This document shows positions 43,995-52,322 of a DNA stretch of 64,000 nucleotides, piece after piece. The position numbers and the translations under genes are program-made. Numbering within the stretch: the stretch's first letter is position 1; each line of letters opens with the position of its first letter. Source of the DNA: Lachnoclostridium sp. An131 (GTDB taxonomy: Bacteria; Bacillota; Clostridia; Lachnospirales; Lachnospiraceae). The notes under the pieces are model-generated. The model saw nothing but the letters and a program-made list of their open reading frames with translations. It was not told the DNA's origin and searched no databases. The stretch spans positions 1 through 64,000 of the forward strand of contig NZ_NFLI01000012.1 in NCBI RefSeq assembly GCF_002160825.1. The letters are read 5' to 3'.

Positions 43995-44429
43995 TTAGAT
44001 ACCGTCTTCGTCTTCCGTCTCAGTCTGTTCTGCCTTCTTGATTTCAAATTTTGCAACCTGCTCTTTTCCTGTCTGAAGAAGGGAATCTACCAGTCCGTCC
44101 AGATCATCCATAAACTTTCTGGACATTACCACTTCTACAAGCATCGGCAGATTGGTTCCAGCCAGAATCCGGACATTCTCCTTGTCACGTCCCAGCTGAG
44201 CTGCTGTATTGAACGGCGTACCGCCCATCAAATCTGTAAAAATAATAATTCCTTCACAATCCTTCAGTTCATCCATAGCCTTTGTAAGCCCGCCGGCCAG
44301 ATCCTCTGTGCTGTAGGTCGGAAGGAAGTCTACATACTGGTATGCTTCCTGCTCTCCCGCAATCAAATTCACAGAGCTTGTCATACCAGAACCAAAATTT
44401 GCATGTCCTGTCACCAATAAACCAATCAT
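43995..44429 (-). CDS. PTS mannose-family EIIA
   Basis: A 144-residue EIIA of the mannose/fructose/sorbose group (MIGLLVTGHANFGSGM with phosphorylated H9; IIIFTDLMGGTPFNTAA). The ATG at 44429 follows TAGGAGAG; earlier codons are rejected. It ends in an acidic tail (EQTETEDEDGI). It passes phosphate to the IIB protein of the same operon. Confidence 0.9.
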   Translation of the reverse strand: MIGLLVTGHANFGSGMTSSVNLIAGEQEAYQYVDFLPTYSTEDLAGGLTKAMDELKDCEGIIIFTDLMGGTPFNTAAQLGRDKENVRILAGTNLPMLVEVVMSRKFMDDLDGLVDSLLQTGKEQVAKFEIKKAEQTETEDEDGI

Positions 44430-44486
44430 ACTATCTCTCCTACTCTTGAGTCTTATATGCATATCCGCATACGTTTTTATGCGCCT

Positions 44487-45137
44487 CTATGCCTCCAGCT
44501 CTTTCAGCTTCTTTTCAACCAAAGGCATATACACGGCCCTTGGATCCAAACACGCCTTTGCGCTCTGATAATAAACCAGCTCATTCTCTCTATCCTGCAG
44601 ATAAGAATACTGTTTTGCAATCATAACCAGAATCGCACCGAGCGCAAATCCACAATATTTCTTTGAATTGATATCTTCTTCCATTACATCAATCAGATCG
44701 CTTCTCTCATCCAGCATCACGCCATACGACAGCTCATTGTAATGAATAAAGGTCTCATCGCCCGTGTTCCTTATCGCTTCCAGAAGCCAGTCTGCATACT
44801 TCCGGTTTCCCTTCAGCAAAAAGGTATGAAAATAGTTTTCCAAAAAGCTTTTTTTATCTGCCGCTCCCTTGTACGGCGTCTCTATCATATGCAAAAGCGT
44901 CTTTTCAAATTTATCTGTCTCTTTTGCCACATAGTAGCCGCGGAGCTTATACAGATCACATACATAATTCCCCAGAAGCTTCCGGGATATTCCCATGTCC
45001 GCCAGTCTTTCCAGCGTGCCGCTGTCCTTTTTCTGAAGCGCCGCGTTCATGCTGCCAAGCTGAAAACGCTTAATTCCCTGGAAAATCACATATCCCGCAA
45101 ACACAAGCAGAATGATGGTAAATGTTATTTTGTTCAA
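44487..45137 (-). CDS. Hypothetical membrane-anchored helical-repeat protein
   Basis: A 216-residue protein with one N-terminal membrane segment (ITFTIILLVFAGYVIFQ) followed by a cytoplasmic or external all-helical region that looks like TPR-type repeats (residues 25-216). The family is not recognised. It lies between the IID and EIIA genes, so it is almost certainly co-transcribed with the transporter, and may tune its assembly. A GC-rich hairpin precedes it. Confidence 0.6.
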   Translation of the reverse strand: MNKITFTIILLVFAGYVIFQGIKRFQLGSMNAALQKKDSGTLERLADMGISRKLLGNYVCDLYKLRGYYVAKETDKFEKTLLHMIETPYKGAADKKSFLENYFHTFLLKGNRKYADWLLEAIRNTGDETFIHYNELSYGVMLDERSDLIDVMEEDINSKKYCGFALGAILVMIAKQYSYLQDRENELVYYQSAKACLDPRAVYMPLVEKKLKELEA

Positions 45138-45165
45138 AAAGCCACCCGATTTCGTATAATATAAT

Positions 45166-45198
45166 AGGGAGGGGGGATTTTCATCCTCTCCCCTCCCT
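45166..45198. other. GC-rich intercistronic hairpin
   Basis: AGGGAGGGGGGA pairs with TCC(TC)TCCCCTCCCT between IID and the helical-repeat gene. On the coding strand no T-run follows, so an RNA processing or stability hairpin is more likely than a terminator. Confidence 0.5.
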
Positions 45199-45242
45199 TT
45201 TGTCTGACGTAAATTTTACCTCAGAATTTTACTTTCTCCGCC

Positions 45243-46157
45243 TTATTCCTCAGGCGTGGGATACTGATACCACTCAACAAGCGGTGTATATCCGCCCGGA
45301 AGAGCGTTTCCAGCCTCATCCTGAACCTTGGAGTCTCCGGACCAGATACCGAAAGCACAGCCCACAATACCAACTACCAGAATCAGAACGATACACTTAA
45401 CCGGAGTCCAGCCCTTCTTAATCAGAGCATAGATTCCAAGTGTGATCAGCAGCGGAATCAGCTTCGGCAGTACGCCGTCCAGAAGGCTCTGAACATTGAT
45501 CTGAGTCTCGCCAACGATCAGACGGAGTGTGGTAGAACCATAGTTTGCAATCAGAGCGCCTACTACGAAGATACCCAGAATGCTGGCTGCACGGGTAAAC
45601 TCCTTCGCGTTGGAGGTCAGCATCGTAACTGCCTTGGTTCCCAGTCCGTAAGACCAGTACATCAGGCCGAAACGTACAACAAACTGTACTGCGTTGAAAA
45701 TGATCAGGAAGAGAATCGCTCCTACAAGACTCTTCTGCTCCATAGCCATGTTCGCGGTCAGACCTGCCGTAATCGGAACCAGGGTCAGCCAGAACAGAGC
45801 GTCACCGATACCGCCCAGGGGGCTGGCAGCGGAAATACGTACGGAACGGATGGTCTGTGTATCAGCCTTGTTCTGCTCCAGGGAGAGAACAATACCCATT
45901 ACAAATGTTACCAGGAACGGGTGTGTATTCAGGAAGTCCAGGTTGTGAGCCATGGAGGCTTTCAGGTCTTCCTTATTTGTATGTATCTTCTGAAGGCCGG
46001 GGAGCATGGACCAGAGCCATCCGCAGGCCTGCATTCTTTCATAGTTGAAGGATGCCTGTAAGAAACAGGACAGCCAAACCATCTTATTCAGGGTCTTCTT
46101 GTCAAGCGGCTGAGCCGGAGTCAGATCCTGATACTTTTCGGGAATATTATATGCCAT
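45243..46157 (-). CDS. PTS mannose-family IID
   Basis: A 304-residue IID subunit (LNKMVWLSCFLQASFNYERMQACGW, SVRISAASPLGGIGDALFWLTLVP), with the membrane segments in the C-terminal half. The ATG at 46157 follows GGAGGTGACGAGG and overlaps the IIC end by 11 bases; the 28 upstream codons are rejected. With IIC it forms the membrane channel. Confidence 0.95.
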   Translation of the reverse strand: MAYNIPEKYQDLTPAQPLDKKTLNKMVWLSCFLQASFNYERMQACGWLWSMLPGLQKIHTNKEDLKASMAHNLDFLNTHPFLVTFVMGIVLSLEQNKADTQTIRSVRISAASPLGGIGDALFWLTLVPITAGLTANMAMEQKSLVGAILFLIIFNAVQFVVRFGLMYWSYGLGTKAVTMLTSNAKEFTRAASILGIFVVGALIANYGSTTLRLIVGETQINVQSLLDGVLPKLIPLLITLGIYALIKKGWTPVKCIVLILVVGIVGCAFGIWSGDSKVQDEAGNALPGGYTPLVEWYQYPTPEE

Positions 46158-46974
46158 CCTCGTCACCTCCTGCAAAGCCTGAACCAGCGTTCTGTCTAAT
46201 CTTTGTCTGAGTCGTGAAATCATAGATAGCGATAGCCGCACCTACGAATGCACACAGAATCAGAGTTGCACCGGATGTAGTGGAGTTTGCGCTGCAAAGC
46301 AGAGACATAGCAAAGCCTGCAAGAAGGAATCCCCACATCTCTCCGGACATCATAACCTTCATCAGGATAGCGAAGCCGACGAACTTCATAGCGCCGCCTG
46401 CTGCGTCCAGACCAGCCATTACCCAAGAGAAGGACTTGGAGAACTCTCTTAAGGTATCGCCCAGTGCTGTACCGCCGTACAGACCTGCTACTGCGATTAC
46501 GCCGAACAGAACACCCAGGAATCCCATCTCCAGAAGGTTGATGTTGCGGATGCCCTTTACGTTAGCTTCTTCCGCGTACTTGTCAGCCTTGGTCATCATA
46601 CCGGAGAACAGTGTAAAGGTCAGGGTAACTACGTACTGTCCGAATACCGCGAACGGAACCGCAAGGCCAAGGGCCGCGCCTACTCCGTCTGCTGATGCTT
46701 CCATGTTAAGAGAAACCGCGAACACGGTCGCCATAATACCACCCATGATGGCGTTCGGCGGCTGTGCGCCTCCGATCGGCATACTTCCGATCTGAACGAG
46801 CTGATAAGCTCCACCCACTACGATACCAAGCTCCAGATTTCCGAGGATTGCTCCGATAATCGGGCAGGTAACGATGGGCTGATACAGAGATTCCAAAAAG
46901 CTGAACTGGTCAATGCCCATGATGAAGGCAACTACGAAGACCAGAAGAGCCTGGATAATTGTAATATCTCCCAT
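46147..46974 (-). CDS. PTS mannose-family IIC
   Basis: A 275-residue membrane subunit (QALLVFVVAFIMGIDQFSFLESLYQPIVTCP-like start; IGGAQPPNAIMGGIMAT). It forms the sugar pathway with IID. AAAGGAG precedes the ATG. Clear membership of the GalNAc/sorbose branch is suggested by its operon. Confidence 0.95.
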   Translation of the reverse strand: MGDITIIQALLVFVVAFIMGIDQFSFLESLYQPIVTCPIIGAILGNLELGIVVGGAYQLVQIGSMPIGGAQPPNAIMGGIMATVFAVSLNMEASADGVGAALGLAVPFAVFGQYVVTLTFTLFSGMMTKADKYAEEANVKGIRNINLLEMGFLGVLFGVIAVAGLYGGTALGDTLREFSKSFSWVMAGLDAAGGAMKFVGFAILMKVMMSGEMWGFLLAGFAMSLLCSANSTTSGATLILCAFVGAAIAIYDFTTQTKIRQNAGSGFAGGDEDGI

Positions 46975-47004
46975 GTTTTCTCCTTTCCAATAAACACATA
47001 TCAG

Positions 47005-47481
47005 TTATTTGAATAATTTGTCGACGCTCTCCGCAGGTGTATCCGGAACTCGTTTGATCTCCAGCTCTACACCCAGCTCCTGCAGCTTCTTAAAGCAGGC
47101 CACATCGTCGTCGTCAACCGCAACCGAGGTCGCAACCTGACGCTTGCCTTCAGCCATGTGCATATTGCCAATATTTACCTTCTTAATCGGCACTCCGCCT
47201 TCTACCAGCTTAAGCACATCCTGAGGCGTCTCACAGATAATTGCAATATGCTGATTCGCAGAAGCCTTGTGGATGATATTGATTGTTTTCTCCAGGGTGA
47301 AGAACCGCGTCTGCGCATAGGACGGCGCAGCCATATTCATCAGCCCCTGACGGAACTCATCCTTGGCGACCGCATCATTCGCGACCAGAAGAAGATTCGC
47401 GCCTACGACGCCGCACCACTGTGTCGCAACCTGACCATGAATCAGCCGATTGTCAATTCTCGTCAATCGAATATCGGGCAT
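47005..47481 (-). CDS. PTS mannose-family IIB
   Basis: A 158-residue soluble IIB (LTRIDNRLIHGQVATQW, phosphorylated H15). It is the first gene of the operon, 315 bases from the next gene upstream. GGGGGAG precedes the ATG. Confidence 0.95.
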   Translation of the reverse strand: MPDIRLTRIDNRLIHGQVATQWCGVVGANLLLVANDAVAKDEFRQGLMNMAAPSYAQTRFFTLEKTINIIHKASANQHIAIICETPQDVLKLVEGGVPIKKVNIGNMHMAEGKRQVATSVAVDDDDVACFKKLQELGVELEIKRVPDTPAESVDKLFK

Positions 47482-47701
47482 GTCTCACTCCCCCTTTCCT
47501 AAATATTTCAGCATAACCCGGGCAGGCAAGCCCGCTCCCTCATGCTTTTGTACAAGCGCTTCCCAAATATATCCTATGAGAGGCAGCATATATCTACAAA
47601 GGATATTATATCAAATTTATCCAAAAAGAAGTTGCACTTTTTACTTTTTCTCTTGCACTTTTGACTATGCCCCTGTGAAAGTCTGCACATGTCTTTCGTA
47701 C
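47482..47701 (-). promoter_or_regulatory. Control region of the galactosamine-type PTS operon
   Basis: Minus-strand TATAAT (47605-47610) without a good -35 box. Upstream, AAAAGTGCAA occurs twice as direct repeats 21 bases apart (47632-47641 and 47653-47662), placed where an activator would sit. Downstream of the start point TGGGAAGCGCTTGTA (47551-47565) resembles a CcpA cre site. No regulator gene of the AgaR type is adjacent. Confidence 0.55.
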
Positions 47702-47742
47702 AAAAACAGGAGTCTCTGCCTCACAGCACAAAGACTCCTGCC
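47702..47742 (-). terminator. Terminator after the cell wall hydrolase gene
   Basis: CAGGAGTCT / AGACTCCTG stem (47732-47740 and 47707-47715 on the minus strand) followed by TTTTTG. Confidence 0.8.
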
Positions 47743-47796
47743 CTTATTTTCATTCAATGATTACTTTCCTGCCATTTATGTGCCTGGCAGCTCTTC

Positions 47797-49068
47797 CTAC
47801 GCGGAAAAATTCCAGGTGTAGGAGAAAATATGCGCCCCTATCACCAGGCCGCTTAAGGACGGATAGCTTGCATAGGTCCGGAAGAACACTCTGTTTCCGA
47901 TGTTGGATTCCCCGGCGGCGGCCCGCCGCGCAGCTATATAGCAGGATTCCGGCACAGAACCGAGGTCCTGTTCCAGAATCAGGTCAAAACGCCCCGAGGT
48001 CACCGGCGAAAACTGGCCGGAGGCCCTGATCACGCTCATGATATCGCTCTGCGCAAAGCGTGAGTCCCGAATGCGGTTCATGACGACAGCGCCGACAGCC
48101 AGCTGTCCCTCCGCTCCCTGATTGCCGGCCTCACAGTAAATCAAAACCGCCAGCGCTGTGATCTCTTCTTCTGTAGCATTGTACGCGCCATACTGTACAT
48201 ACTCCAGCTCAGTCGTCCGCACGCCGGTCACATCACCCAGCGACGCCTGAATCTCAGCCGCCTTAGCCGCTTCTATCTGTGCCTCTATCTGCTTCTTCTC
48301 GGCAATCAGCTGCTCCAGAACCTCTTTCTGGTTCTCAAGAGTATTATTTTTTCCATCCAGATCCGCCTGCGCCTGGGCAATCTCATTGACATGCTGGCTG
48401 ATCTGGCCGGATGTGCTGTCTGCCAGAGCGGATACCTGGCTCTGCTTCTCTTCTACCGAAGCCTGAAGCTCTTCCAGCGCCTCCATTTCTCCCTGAAGCT
48501 GCGCTTCCTTTTCCTCGATGGCCTCCTTCTGCGCTACATACTCTTCCAGCATCTTTCTGTCGTATTCTGTAATGCTGGCTGCATATCCCGCCTGGTTCAG
48601 CGCGTCCGCAAAGCTTCCTGACGTCAGAAGAATCTCCAGAAAAGAGTTCTGAGGATGCTCATACATATACTGAATGCGTGCCTTCATGTCCGCATACTGC
48701 TGTTCCTCAACTGCCTTCGCTTCCTCCAGATCCGCCTGGGCCTGCTCAATCTCTGCCTGCTTGTCCTCTATCTGGCTGTTCAGATCCGCGATTTCCTCCT
48801 CCAGGGAGGCATACTGCTTATTCAGATCCGACAGATAGCTTTCCATATCCTCCTTGGCCTGCTGCAGCTTCTGCTTCTTCGCCTCTGTCTCGTCAATCTC
48901 CTGCTGCGTCTTGTCGATCTCCTGCTGCTGATTGTCGATCTCCTGCTGAATTTCCTGCACGTCGCTCTCATCCGGCGTCTCCGAGGCATAGGAAGGGAAC
49001 CCAAGCGCCAGGACCAGGGCCATCACTGCTATCTTCCGTATCATCTTCAAGCTTCGCGTCTTTTTCAT
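47797..49068 (-). CDS. Secreted coiled-coil cell wall hydrolase (SleB-like domain)
   Basis: A 423-residue exported protein: signal peptide (1-28), long coiled coil (35-285, QQEIDKTQQEIDETEAKK and further heptads, resembling the PcsB/CwlO N-terminus), then a Hydrolase_2/SleB-type catalytic domain (300-423, LAVLIYCEAGNQGAEGQLAV with the catalytic glutamate). It would cut peptidoglycan glycan or peptide bonds under control of the coiled coil, perhaps through FtsEX-like partners. CAGGAGAG precedes the ATG. Confidence 0.85.
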   Translation of the reverse strand: MKKTRSLKMIRKIAVMALVLALGFPSYASETPDESDVQEIQQEIDNQQQEIDKTQQEIDETEAKKQKLQQAKEDMESYLSDLNKQYASLEEEIADLNSQIEDKQAEIEQAQADLEEAKAVEEQQYADMKARIQYMYEHPQNSFLEILLTSGSFADALNQAGYAASITEYDRKMLEEYVAQKEAIEEKEAQLQGEMEALEELQASVEEKQSQVSALADSTSGQISQHVNEIAQAQADLDGKNNTLENQKEVLEQLIAEKKQIEAQIEAAKAAEIQASLGDVTGVRTTELEYVQYGAYNATEEEITALAVLIYCEAGNQGAEGQLAVGAVVMNRIRDSRFAQSDIMSVIRASGQFSPVTSGRFDLILEQDLGSVPESCYIAARRAAAGESNIGNRVFFRTYASYPSLSGLVIGAHIFSYTWNFSA

Positions 49069-49082
49069 GGTCTCTCCTGTAT

Positions 49083-49589
49083 TCAGGGCATCTGTTTCCA
49101 GTCGTATTTCGTCAGACTGCCTTCCAGCTTCATGCCCGGAAAGCCATTCTGGCGCAGCGCCTCATAAAGCACGATCGCCGCGGAATTGGACAGATTCAGA
49201 GAACGCGTCTCCCCCACCATGGGAATCCGGATCGCCCGCTCCTGGTTCTCCAGCAGAAGCTCTTCCGGAATTCCGGCGCTCTCCTTGCCGAACATCAGAT
49301 AGCAGTCCGGCTCAAACTCAGCCTCCGTATAGGTCTTCCGGCCCTTAGTCGTCGCCATCCAGGGCCTCGCGCCAGGATTCCGGCGCAGAAAATCTTCATA
49401 ATTTATGTAAGTCGTCACGTCCAGCTGGGACCAGTAATCCATACCGGCTCTTTTCAAATCCTTTTCGCCAAGCCGGAAGCCCAGCGGCTCAATCAGATGA
49501 AGGCGCGTTCCCGTAGCCACGCAGGTACGGCCTATATTTCCGGTGTTCGCCGGTATCTCAGGCTCCAGCAGCACAATATTGAAAGCCAT
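49083..49589 (-). CDS. trmL: tRNA (cytidine(34)-2'-O)-methyltransferase
   Basis: A 168-residue SPOUT methyltransferase with FNIVLLEPEIPANTGNIGRTC, FGKESAGIP and the knot motif RSLNLSNSAAIVLYEALRQ. It methylates the wobble base of some leucine tRNAs. Length is standard. AAGGGAG precedes the ATG. Confidence 0.95.
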   Translation of the reverse strand: MAFNIVLLEPEIPANTGNIGRTCVATGTRLHLIEPLGFRLGEKDLKRAGMDYWSQLDVTTYINYEDFLRRNPGARPWMATTKGRKTYTEAEFEPDCYLMFGKESAGIPEELLLENQERAIRIPMVGETRSLNLSNSAAIVLYEALRQNGFPGMKLEGSLTKYDWKQMP

Positions 49590-50774
49590 TTATTCCGCTC
49601 CCTTTTCCTTCTCCGCCCTGAGCTTCGCCACAAAACGGCTCAGGCGGCCAAGAGCCTCCTTCAGCTGCTCCAGAGAGTATGCATAGGAAATCCGCAGGAA
49701 GCCTTCTCCGCAGGCTCCAAACGCAGTTCCCGGAACTACCGCCACCTTTTCCTCCTCCAGAAAACGGGTTGCGAACTCATCCGAGGTCATGCCGAATTCC
49801 TTGATGCACGGAAAGGTGTAGAAGGCCCCGTACGGCTCGAAGCAGGAAAGTCCCATTTCCCGGAAGGCATTCATCAGATAGCGGCGCCTCTGATCGTAGG
49901 ACTCACGCATCATGGCCACATCGGCGTCTCCGTTGCGCAGGGCGTCCACAGCCGCATACTGGCTGTTCGTAGGCGCGCACATAATCGCGTACTGATGAAT
50001 CTTCGTCATCTGTGCAATGATCTCTGCCGGCCCGCAGGCGTATCCCAGGCGCCAGCCCGTCATCGCATAAGCCTTGGAGAAGCCGTTAATCAGAATCGTA
50101 CGCTCCCGCATGCCCGGCAGGCTCGCGATAGAGACATGGTCTCCCTTGTAGCTCAGCTCCGCATAAATCTCATCCGAGAGCACAAAGAGATCCTTTTCTA
50201 TGCAGACCTCCGCAATCTCCTCCAAATCCTTTTTCTCCATAATGGCTCCCGTCGGATTGTTCGGGAACGGAAGCACCAGAATCTTCGTCTTATCCGTGAC
50301 AGCCGCCAGCAGCTCCTCCTTTGTAAGGCGGAATTCATTTTCCTCCTTCAGTTCAATGATGACCGGAACGCCGTCCGCCAGAACCGCACAGGGCTCATAG
50401 GAGACATAGCTCGGCTGGGGAATCAGCACCTCATCCCCGGGATTCAGCATCGCGCGGAAGGCCATATCGATTCCCTCGCTGCCGCCCACGGCGATCAGAA
50501 CCTCATCTGCCGGGTTGTAGCTCACATGGATACGCCGCTCCAGATAGCGGACAATCTCTTCCCGCAGCTCCTTCAGGCCTGCGTTGGAGGTATAGAAGGT
50601 ACGCCCCTTCTCCAGGGCATAGATTCCCTCGTCACGGATGTGCCAGGGCGTATCGAAATCCGGTTCGCCCACTCCCAGGGAAATCGCATCCGGCATCTCG
50701 CTCACAATATCAAAAAACTTCCGGATGCCGGAGGGGGGAATCGCGACAATCTTGTCAGATAATGGGTTTCTCAC
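49590..50774 (-). CDS. PLP-dependent aminotransferase class I/II
   Basis: A 394-residue aminotransferase of fold type I. PLP lysine in NGFSKAYAMTGWRLGY, plus NPTGAIM and SDEIYAEL. Probably acts on aromatic or aspartate-type amino acids; the substrate is not decided. It uses GTG at 50774, overlapping the Lrp stop by 4 bases (GTGA), so the two genes are coupled and the regulator probably controls it. Confidence 0.9.
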   Translation of the reverse strand: MRNPLSDKIVAIPPSGIRKFFDIVSEMPDAISLGVGEPDFDTPWHIRDEGIYALEKGRTFYTSNAGLKELREEIVRYLERRIHVSYNPADEVLIAVGGSEGIDMAFRAMLNPGDEVLIPQPSYVSYEPCAVLADGVPVIIELKEENEFRLTKEELLAAVTDKTKILVLPFPNNPTGAIMEKKDLEEIAEVCIEKDLFVLSDEIYAELSYKGDHVSIASLPGMRERTILINGFSKAYAMTGWRLGYACGPAEIIAQMTKIHQYAIMCAPTNSQYAAVDALRNGDADVAMMRESYDQRRRYLMNAFREMGLSCFEPYGAFYTFPCIKEFGMTSDEFATRFLEEEKVAVVPGTAFGACGEGFLRISYAYSLEQLKEALGRLSRFVAKLRAEKEKGAE

Positions 50775-51253
50775 AGCGTCATCAGCATCCTTTCATCCTT
50801 GGACTCATGTGCCATTATAGAACCATGATCCTTGTATTTTTTCAATATGAAATGTGTGGCAGTGCTCAGCACGGAATCCAGCGGGGAGAGCTTGTCGGAA
50901 ACAAACTGGGCCACGTCCCGCATCGTCTTGCCTTCCAGCATAACCAGGAAATCGAAGCCTCCCGAAATCAGGTACACGCTGGTCACCTCTGGATAATTGT
51001 AGATGCGCTCCGCCACCTTATCGAAGCCAAGCCCCCTCTGAGGCGTAACCTTTACCTCGATCAGAGCCGTTACCTTTTCCTCACTGGTCTTATCCCAGTC
51101 AATCAGCGTATGGTAACCGCAGATAATTCCTTCCTTTTCCATATCTGCGATCTCATTGGCCACCGCCGCCTCGCTGGATCCCAGCATCACAGCCAGATCC
51201 TTCAGCTCAATGCGGCTGTTGTTCTCAATAAATGTCAGTATTTTTTCTCTCAC
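50771..51253 (-). CDS. Lrp/AsnC-family regulator
   Basis: A 160-residue regulator with an N-terminal helix-turn-helix (RIELKDLAVMLGSSEAAVANEIADMEKEGII) and a RAM ligand domain (VTALIEVKVTPQRGLGFDKVAERI, SGGFDFLVML). The start is GTG after GGGAGGGAA. Amino-acid sensing is typical for the family. It is coupled to the downstream aminotransferase. Confidence 0.9.
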   Translation of the reverse strand: MREKILTFIENNSRIELKDLAVMLGSSEAAVANEIADMEKEGIICGYHTLIDWDKTSEEKVTALIEVKVTPQRGLGFDKVAERIYNYPEVTSVYLISGGFDFLVMLEGKTMRDVAQFVSDKLSPLDSVLSTATHFILKKYKDHGSIMAHESKDERMLMTL

Positions 51254-51268
51254 AGCAGTTCCCTCCCA

Positions 51269-52258
51269 TCAGTTTTGATATATTTTATATAATTCGTCTG
51301 TCTTCGGACGCTCCAGATAGCTTTCTTCCCCGCCGTTCCAAATCCGGCGGGCCTTTCCATCCGTGGCCTTTCCGATGACGGCTGCCGGGATACCGGCCGC
51401 TTCCAGCTTCCGTACCAGATCGTGTCCCCGGTCGGCAGCCATCAGCATACAGCCGCTGGAAATCAGATAATAGGGGTTCAGCTCGAAATATTCGCAGATT
51501 TCCACTGTCTCCTGGCGAATCGGAATCGCCTTCAAATCAATCTCAAGGCCAATTCCGGAGGCCTCGGCCACCTCCCAGAGCGCGCCGTAGATGCCGCCCT
51601 CTGTCACATCATGCATGGCGCTCACCCCATGCTCCACGGCAATCCGGGAATCCGGGAGCACTGACAGATACTGGTCAAAGCCCTTCGCCGTATCCACAAA
51701 GGCTGCTGAAAAATGCTCCAGCAGCTCCTTTTCCTTTTCCTTCGCAATAATCGAAGTCCCTTCAATTCCAATCCATTTCGTCACAAGAATGTCCTGGCCG
51801 GGCTTTGCGCCTGCCGTAGATACCAGCCGATCCTCCCGGACCTTGCCCACGCCCGTGACACTGATCACCGGCTGAGTCACAGCCCTTGTGACTTCCGTGT
51901 GGCCTCCCATGACCTGAATATGAAAATGAGCGCAGGCATCCTCTACCTGACGCATCATTTCCCGGATATCCGCTTCCTCTACCTCTTCCGGCAGGAGCAC
52001 AGTCAGCATAACGCCCACCGGCTCCGCCCCGCTGCTGGCCAGATCGTTTGCGGTGATCTGAATCGCCAGCATTCCCACATCCTTCACGGTTCCCGTGATC
52101 GGATCTGTGGAAATCACAAAAATCTCTCCGGGAGAGAGCTTCATGGCCGCGCAGTCCTCGCCTACGCCGGCACCCAGCAGCACCTCATCCCGTTTTGTAT
52201 GAATCTGCTTGATAATGCTTCTCTTTAAGACGGTCTCCGAAACCTTTCCGACCTTCAT
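51269..52258 (-). CDS. AIR synthase-related protein (HypE/PurM-like)
   Basis: A 329-residue protein of the PurM superfamily, with ATP-binding GAGVGEDCAAMKL, TDPITG, VMGGHTEVT and the C-terminal AIR synthase domain (DVTEGGIYGALWEVAEASGIGLEID). Relatives include HypE, ThiL and SelD; the C-terminal cysteine tail of HypE is missing, so a hydrogenase role is unlikely. The start at 52258 follows GGAAGGGAG. It lies next to the Lrp-aminotransferase pair; function is unknown. Confidence 0.8.
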   Translation of the reverse strand: MKVGKVSETVLKRSIIKQIHTKRDEVLLGAGVGEDCAAMKLSPGEIFVISTDPITGTVKDVGMLAIQITANDLASSGAEPVGVMLTVLLPEEVEEADIREMMRQVEDACAHFHIQVMGGHTEVTRAVTQPVISVTGVGKVREDRLVSTAGAKPGQDILVTKWIGIEGTSIIAKEKEKELLEHFSAAFVDTAKGFDQYLSVLPDSRIAVEHGVSAMHDVTEGGIYGALWEVAEASGIGLEIDLKAIPIRQETVEICEYFELNPYYLISSGCMLMAADRGHDLVRKLEAAGIPAAVIGKATDGKARRIWNGGEESYLERPKTDELYKIYQN

Positions 52259-52322
52259 GCCCTGGCGCTCCCTTCCTGCTGCAGTATCTTTCGTCCAAAC
52301 ACAGAATCTCTGCCGGCTCCGC

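Noticed and set aside
48800-48960. Repeated QQEID-type DNA in the cell wall hydrolase gene, looking like a short repeat array
   Set aside because: It is coiled-coil coding repetition without the regular spacers of a CRISPR array.
48678-50762. A 694-codon open frame on the plus strand
   Set aside because: It is antisense to the cell wall hydrolase, trmL and aminotransferase genes, has no ribosome site, and its composition (Pro, Arg, Ser, His rich) is that of a mirror frame.
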